From DATKFM01 sp046154965 (GTDB lineage: Bacteria > Pseudomonadota > Alphaproteobacteria > Dongiales > Dongiaceae), in NCBI GenBank assembly GCA_046154965.1, contig JBJXDY010000015.1, positions 1-64,000 on the forward strand: a stretch of 64,000 nucleotides of DNA, given 5' to 3'. The notes under the pieces are model-generated. The model ran no database searches. It had not been told where the DNA came from and worked only from the letters and a program-made list of their open reading frames with translations. Position numbers and translations under genes: made by a program. Position 1 is the stretch's first letter. Every line of letters starts with the position of its first letter. Shown piece by piece: positions 59,771-64,000 of the stretch.

Positions 59771-62700
59771 TCAGTGAAAATCCCGCGACGGAAACGACGG
59801 ATCGCGGCGCGGGAGCGGCGCGCGCTTGCTGGCCTTGGCGCGACGATCTTGTGCGGGCCGTTTCACCTCGTCGGCGCGGGCGAGAGCGATGGGTATGACT
59901 TCGTTGTTGTCGTTGCTGCGCGGCGGGGGCTCGTCGATGTCGGGCGCCTCTGTCATCGCCGCCATGTCCTGCAGCTGATCGGTGAGATCGACGATGCGGT
60001 CGGCGATGACATGGATGACGATGCCCTCGCGCTGCAGCTTGCCGGTGACGCCCATCAGGCTGCAGGTCAGCACCGTGCGGCGGAACCGTTCGAACGCCTT
60101 GGGCCAGATGATGATGTTGGCGACGCCGGTCTCGTCCTCCAGGGTGGCGAAGATGACGCCGCTGGCGGTGCCCGGCCGCTGGCGCACCAGCACCAGGCCG
60201 GAGACCTTCACCGCCGTGTCGTTGGCGATGGTGGCCAGCCGCGACGCCGGCACATAGCCCTGGGCCTGCATCCGCGCCCGCAGCAGCGACAGCGGATGGC
60301 GCTTCAGGGAGAGATGCAGCGTGCGGTAATCCTCGGCCACATGCTCGCCGATGCCCATGGCCGGCAGCGCCGCCGCCGGCTCGCCGCCCTGCTCCTCCTC
60401 GCCCATGGCGGCGAACAGCGGCAGCGGTTCGGCCGGCAGCCCCTTCACCGCCCACAGCGCCTCGCGCCGGTCGAGGCCCATGGAGCGGAAGCCGTCGGCC
60501 CGCGCCAGCGCCTCCAGCGCGCGGGTGCCGATGGCGGCGCGGCGCCAGAGCTGCAGCGGATCGCCATAGCCGTTGCCCCGCGCGGCCACCAGCCGCATCG
60601 CCTCGGCCTCCGCCAGGCCCATGATCTGCCGCAGGCCCAGGCGCAGCGCGTAGCCCCCGCTCCCCGCCGGCTCCAGCGTGCAATCCCACTCGCTGCAATT
60701 CACATCCACGGGCAGCACCGTGACGCCGTGGTCCCGCGCGTCGCGCACGATCTGCGCCGGGGCGTAGAAGCCCATGGGCTGGCTGTTGAGCAGCGCGCAG
60801 GCGAACACCGCGGGATAATGGCATTTCATCCAGGCGGAATCGTAAGCCAGCAGCGCGAAGCTGGCGGCGTGGCTTTCCGGAAAGCCGTACTCGCCGAAGC
60901 CCTCGATCTGGCGGAAGCAGCGTTCGGCGAACTCGCGGTCATAGCCGCGCGCCACCATGCCCTCCACCAGCTTGGTCTGGAAGGTGTGGATGGTGCCCAT
61001 CTTGCGGAAGGTGGCCATGGCGCGGCGCAGCCGGTCGGCCTCGTCGGGCGTGAAGCCGGCGGCGACGATGGCGATGCGCATCGCCTGCTCCTGGAACAGC
61101 GGCACGCCCATGGTCTTGCTCAGCACGTCGGCCAGCTCGCGCGAGGGATAGGTCACCTGCTCCTCGCCGTTCCGCCGCCGCAGATAGGGATGCACCATGT
61201 CGCCCTGGATCGGGCCGGGACGCACGATCGCCACCTCGATCACCAGATCGTAGAAGGTGCGCGGCTTGAGCCGCGGCAGCATGGTCATCTGCGCCCGGCT
61301 CTCGATCTGGAACACGCCGATGGTGTCGGCGTTGCAGATCATGTCGTAGGTGGCCGGATCCTCCTCCGGCACGGTGGCGAGATCGAATTCCTTGCCGTAA
61401 TGGCGCTTGATCAGTTCGAAGCCCTTGGCCAGGCAGGTGAGCATGCCCAGCGCCAGCACATCGACCTTGAGAATCCCCAGCTCGTCCAGATCGTCCTTGT
61501 CCCATTCCACCACGGTGCGGTCCTCCATGGCGGCGTTTTCGATCGGCACCAGCTCGTCCAGCCGGCCGCGGGTCATCACAAAGCCGCCCACATGCTGGGA
61601 CAGATGGCGCGGGAAACCGATGAGTTGCCGCGTCAGGGCCAGGGTCAAAGCCAGCCGCGGCTCCGCGGGATCGAGGCCCAGCTCGCGCAGCTGCGCCTCG
61701 GCCACGCCTTCGTTGCTCCAGCCCCAGAGCTGACCGGCCAGCGCCCCCACCGTGTCCAGCGACAGCCCCATGGCCTTGCCCACTTCGCGCACCGCCGAGC
61801 GGCCGCGATAGCGGATCACCGTCGCCGCCAAGCCGGTGCGCTCGCGGCCATATTTCCCGTATATGTACTGGATCACCTCCTCGCGCCGCGCATGCTCGAA
61901 GTCGACGTCGATGTCGGGCGGCTCGTTGCGCTCGGCGCTGACGAAGCGTTCGAACAGCAGATCGACCCGCGTGGGATCCACGGCGGTGATGCCCAGGCAG
62001 AAGCAGACCACCGAATTGGCGGCCGACCCGCGCCCCTGGCAGAGGATGTCCTGGGAGCGCGCATAGCGCACGATATCGTACACGGTGAGGAAATAGGGCG
62101 CGTAGCGGAGCTGCTCGATCAGCTTCAGCTCATGCTCGATGGTGGTCCTGACCTTGTCTGGTAATCCTGTGGGAAAGCGCCAGCGCGCCCCTTCCCAGGC
62201 CAGCACCGCCAGCTCCTCCTGGGGCGTGCGGCCTTCATGGGTCAGCTCATCGGGATATTCGTAGCGCAGCTCCTCCAGGCTGAAGCGGCAGGCCTCGGCG
62301 ATCTCCACCGTGCGGGCAATGGCGTCGGGATAGGCGGCAAACAGCCGCGCCATCTCCTCCGGCGATTTCATGTGCCGTTCCGCATTGGCGGCCAGGCGCC
62401 AGCCGCCATTGTCGATGGTGCAATGCTCGCGGATGCAGGTCAGCACATCCTGCAGCGGCCGCCGCGCGGGCTCGTGATACTGCACGTCGTTGGTGGCGAC
62501 CAGCGGCGTGCCGCAGCGCGCGGCGATATCGGCCAGTTGCGCCAGCCGCCGCCCATCATCGCCGCGATAGAGACAATGCGCCGCAAGATAGACGCGGCGC
62601 GGGAAGGCGGCGGCGAGAGTGAGAAGCCTGCTCTCGAGTTTCGCCGTGTCGTCTTCCGGCGGCAGCGCGATGAAGATCTGCCCTTCGCCATGGGCCATGA

Positions 62701-63034
62701 CGTCATCGAGCGTCAGATGGCACTCGCCCTTTGGCGCGCGGCGGCGGCCGATGGTGAGCAGCCGCGACATCAGGCCATAGGCGGCGCGGTCGGTGGGATA
62801 GGCCAGCAGGCTGGGCGCATCCTGCAGATCCAGCCGCGCGCCAACAATGAAGCGCACGCCCGCCTCCTTTGCCGCCGCATGGGCCCGCACCACGCCCGCC
62901 AGCGTGTTGCGGTCGGTGACGGCGAACGCCGCCATGCCCAGCGCCGCCGCCGCCAGCGCCAATTCCTGGGGATGCGACGCCCCGCGCAGGAAGGTGAAGT
63001 TGGTGAGCGTCTGCAGTTCGGCGTAGGGCGTCAT
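59771..63034 (-). CDS. dnaE2: Error-prone DNA polymerase DnaE2
   Basis: DnaE2 is the second C-family polymerase subunit of many alphaproteobacteria, used in damage-induced mutagenesis. The protein has 1087 residues. The PHP domain opens the chain (LTNFTFLRGASHPQELALAAAALG). The polymerase aspartates are in PDIDVDFEHARREEV near residue 373. A C-terminal OB fold is seen in VKVSGLVLVRQRPGTASGVIFATLEDETG. It usually follows imuA-imuB, but here a toxin-antitoxin pair is directly upstream, 7 bases away. A huge open frame on the opposite strand is a shadow. A LexA box was not identified. Confidence 0.95.
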   Translation of the reverse strand: MTPYAELQTLTNFTFLRGASHPQELALAAAALGMAAFAVTDRNTLAGVVRAHAAAKEAGVRFIVGARLDLQDAPSLLAYPTDRAAYGLMSRLLTIGRRRAPKGECHLTLDDVMAHGEGQIFIALPPEDDTAKLESRLLTLAAAFPRRVYLAAHCLYRGDDGRRLAQLADIAARCGTPLVATNDVQYHEPARRPLQDVLTCIREHCTIDNGGWRLAANAERHMKSPEEMARLFAAYPDAIARTVEIAEACRFSLEELRYEYPDELTHEGRTPQEELAVLAWEGARWRFPTGLPDKVRTTIEHELKLIEQLRYAPYFLTVYDIVRYARSQDILCQGRGSAANSVVCFCLGITAVDPTRVDLLFERFVSAERNEPPDIDVDFEHARREEVIQYIYGKYGRERTGLAATVIRYRGRSAVREVGKAMGLSLDTVGALAGQLWGWSNEGVAEAQLRELGLDPAEPRLALTLALTRQLIGFPRHLSQHVGGFVMTRGRLDELVPIENAAMEDRTVVEWDKDDLDELGILKVDVLALGMLTCLAKGFELIKRHYGKEFDLATVPEEDPATYDMICNADTIGVFQIESRAQMTMLPRLKPRTFYDLVIEVAIVRPGPIQGDMVHPYLRRRNGEEQVTYPSRELADVLSKTMGVPLFQEQAMRIAIVAAGFTPDEADRLRRAMATFRKMGTIHTFQTKLVEGMVARGYDREFAERCFRQIEGFGEYGFPESHAASFALLAYDSAWMKCHYPAVFACALLNSQPMGFYAPAQIVRDARDHGVTVLPVDVNCSEWDCTLEPAGSGGYALRLGLRQIMGLAEAEAMRLVAARGNGYGDPLQLWRRAAIGTRALEALARADGFRSMGLDRREALWAVKGLPAEPLPLFAAMGEEEQGGEPAAALPAMGIGEHVAEDYRTLHLSLKRHPLSLLRARMQAQGYVPASRLATIANDTAVKVSGLVLVRQRPGTASGVIFATLEDETGVANIIIWPKAFERFRRTVLTCSLMGVTGKLQREGIVIHVIADRIVDLTDQLQDMAAMTEAPDIDEPPPRSNDNNEVIPIALARADEVKRPAQDRRAKASKRAPLPRRDPSFPSRDFH

Positions 63035-63040
63035 GGACGA

Positions 63041-63487
63041 TCAGGGTGCAAGCGGAGTTCCGCCACTCATACCGAAGCCGGCAAGATGCACCACGCGGGA
63101 AGAAAATCTTGTCGCCCGGACAACATTCTCCAATCTTGTGTCGGCCGTAACGAAAATGCTTTCCAGCTTTTCCGCACAAGCGATATAGATGCAATCATAA
63201 ATGGGATGACCGAGATCGAGCGCGATTTCAATGCCCCGCCCGATGAAATCAGTCGCGCTGTGACGAACCGGCGCGCCGGCGAGAGATGCGGCAACGATTG
63301 CCGTCGCCTGCTGTTCATCGATCTCCTTTCGAAGCGTTTTTTTCCAGGCGATGTTCGCGACCTCGACGGCGATGAAGTCGGGAGCATGAAGACTGTGGCC
63401 CTGGACGATCAACTGCCGTGCTTCGTCGCGCAGATTCTCCGCCACGAACCATTTGATGACGATGCTGGCATCAACAATCAACTTCAT
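63041..63487 (-). CDS. vapC: PIN-domain toxin (VapC family)
   Basis: The 148-residue protein is a PIN-domain ribonuclease. The catalytic acids are Asp6 in LIVDASIVIKWF, Glu in FIAVEVANIAWK (near 43), Asp in IYDCIYIACAE (near 99) and Asp in FVTADTRL (near 115). Its start overlaps the antitoxin stop (ATGA). VapC toxins cleave tRNA or rRNA and are held inactive by their antitoxin. It ends 7 bases before dnaE2, so read-through could couple them. Confidence 0.9.
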   Translation of the reverse strand: MKLIVDASIVIKWFVAENLRDEARQLIVQGHSLHAPDFIAVEVANIAWKKTLRKEIDEQQATAIVAASLAGAPVRHSATDFIGRGIEIALDLGHPIYDCIYIACAEKLESIFVTADTRLENVVRATRFSSRVVHLAGFGMSGGTPLAP

Positions 63488-63720
63488 CTATCGCGGTCCT
63501 CACGAAGGAGAATGGCGCTATCCGTCTGAGGAACCTTCGGCGTCATGGCCGCGATGCGATCGGCTTTCGCGAGAAACCGTCGCATCTGCTCGTATTTGTT
63601 TACTTCGGCGGACAAGATGTCGCGCAATTCCGCTTCCAACGATCGGTTGTTGGCTTTCGCCCGCGCTTTCAATTTCCTGACGATGCGCTCATCGAGATCG
63701 CGGATGATGACGCTGGCCAT
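63484..63720 (-). CDS. vapB: Ribbon-helix-helix antitoxin (FitA/VapB type)
   Basis: From the ATG at 63720 the 78-residue antitoxin opens MASVIIRDLDERIVRKLKARAKANNRSLEAELRDIL, a FitA-like ribbon-helix-helix. Its C-terminal part (QMRRFLAKADRIAAMTPKVPQTDSAILLREDRDR) would wrap the toxin. GAGGAAG lies just before the ATG. The long perfect palindrome 27 bases upstream is its probable operator, giving autoregulation. The frame could start 11 codons earlier, but that would put the operator inside the leader. Confidence 0.9.
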   Translation of the reverse strand: MASVIIRDLDERIVRKLKARAKANNRSLEAELRDILSAEVNKYEQMRRFLAKADRIAAMTPKVPQTDSAILLREDRDR

Positions 63721-63746
63721 GGCTTCCTCCGGCAATTTGTGCATTG

Positions 63747-63772
63747 ATATCATTATGATATCATAATGATAT
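63747..63772. promoter_or_regulatory. Perfect 26-bp palindrome, operator of the vapBC pair
   Basis: The sequence is exactly self-complementary over 26 bases, with half-site ATATCATTATGAT. It is embedded in an AT-rich stretch 27 bases upstream of the antitoxin ATG and must overlap its promoter. It contains two smaller ATCAT/ATGAT dyads, matching binding of two antitoxin dimers. Confidence 0.85.
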
Positions 63773-63791
63773 TTTTTGTCCAGACCTTGCT

Positions 63792-64000
63792 TTATGCCGC
63801 AAACGCCTCCGGCGGGATATGCACCAGCTCGAACTTCATGCCGTCGGGGTCGGCGAAGAAGACGGCGTAGTAGCCGCGCACATATTCGTACTCGGCGGGC
63901 GTGTCGATCACGGTGGCGCCGATCTTGCGCAGCAGCTTATGCAGATCGTCGATCTCCTGCCGGCTGTCGGCATTGAAGGCGAAGTGATGGAAGCCCGGCG
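63792..64000 (-). CDS. VOC/glyoxalase-family protein, C-terminal part (partial)
   Basis: The last 69 codons of a gene entering from the right edge. They read PGFHHFAFNADSRQEIDDLH, then GATVIDTPAEYEYVRGYYAVFFADPDGMKFELVHIPPEAFAA, the second half of a vicinal-oxygen-chelate domain. The metal ligands visible are the His of HHFAF and the Glu of KFELV. The reaction cannot be assigned. It lies 71 bases upstream of the vapB start on the same strand. Confidence 0.85.
   Translation of the reverse strand, partial: PGFHHFAFNADSRQEIDDLHKLLRKIGATVIDTPAEYEYVRGYYAVFFADPDGMKFELVHIPPEAFAA

Noticed and set aside
55058..62164. A 2368-codon open frame on the plus strand
   Set aside because: It runs exactly opposite putA, galM and dnaE2, all of which have clear catalytic motifs. 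Its translation is Arg/His/Gln/Leu-rich low-complexity sequence, the usual product of GC-rich antisense frames.

Overview
The window is GC-rich and densely coded, and its gene content points to an alphaproteobacterium of the soil or methylotroph type. The signs are ClpS next to ClpA, a D,D-carboxypeptidase carrying a SPOR domain, a PhoX-type Tat phosphatase, DUF1488 and DnaE2, and above all a serine-cycle operon (serine-glyoxylate aminotransferase, two malate-CoA ligase subunits, PEP carboxylase). The genus cannot be fixed from sequence reading alone. No tRNA, rRNA or CRISPR array was seen.

Layout. 0-0.12 kb: the end of an apparent IS630-type insertion sequence runs off the left edge. 0.2-11 kb: clpA/clpS, a lipoprotein, a penicillin-binding carboxypeptidase, and a minus-strand run of molybdopterin oxidoreductase, galU, ugd and a phosphohexomutase (UDP-glucose and UDP-glucuronate supply). 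11.1-16.6 kb: an accessory segment bounded on the left by a decayed copy of the last 54 or so codons of PEP carboxylase and on the right by the real gene end. It holds a membrane-anchored LuxR-type regulator, a DUF4956/VTC polyphosphate-polymerase pair, a secreted protein, palindromic repeats, a dead cytochrome c gene and two small conserved proteins. 16.6-23.1 kb: the serine-cycle operon, led by a small unknown protein and facing a divergent LysR gene across an inverted repeat. 23.2-28.2 kb: an EamA exporter overlapping an L-2-hydroxyglutarate-oxidase-like enzyme, then DUF1801 and phospholipase D proteins. 28.7-33.4 kb: a DUF1028 / PhyH / RidA / HpaB-like cluster with a divergent LysR gene. 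33.6-38.3 kb: PhoX, the 3' remnant of a second LysR gene, an amidase, and a pseudogene that joins the front of an FAD enzyme to the back of a glycerol-kinase-like protein.

38.5-51.4 kb: an ethanolamine-permease-like transporter, a glutamine-synthetase-like ligase, an SDR, an aldehyde dehydrogenase and an iron-type alcohol dehydrogenase. Together they suggest gamma-glutamylation-based breakdown of ethanolamine or another small amine. The set is interrupted by a DUF559 nuclease gene framed by inverted palindromic repeats, by hypothetical genes, and by a 1150-residue BTAD regulator whose sensor half is duplicated in tandem. 51.5-55 kb: a FAH-family hydratase, a DUF1989 protein and a three-gene unit of unknown function that could be a toxin/immunity set. 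55.3-64 kb: putA, galM, dnaE2, a VapBC-type toxin-antitoxin pair with a perfect 26-bp operator palindrome, and the end of a VOC-family gene.

The best candidates for something undescribed are the DUF559 gene wrapped in REP-like palindromes, the accessory segments bordered by 3' gene-end copies, the three-gene unit at 53.0-54.9 kb, and the proposed gamma-glutamyl amine pathway. All functions are inferred from motifs read by eye; no database search was run.
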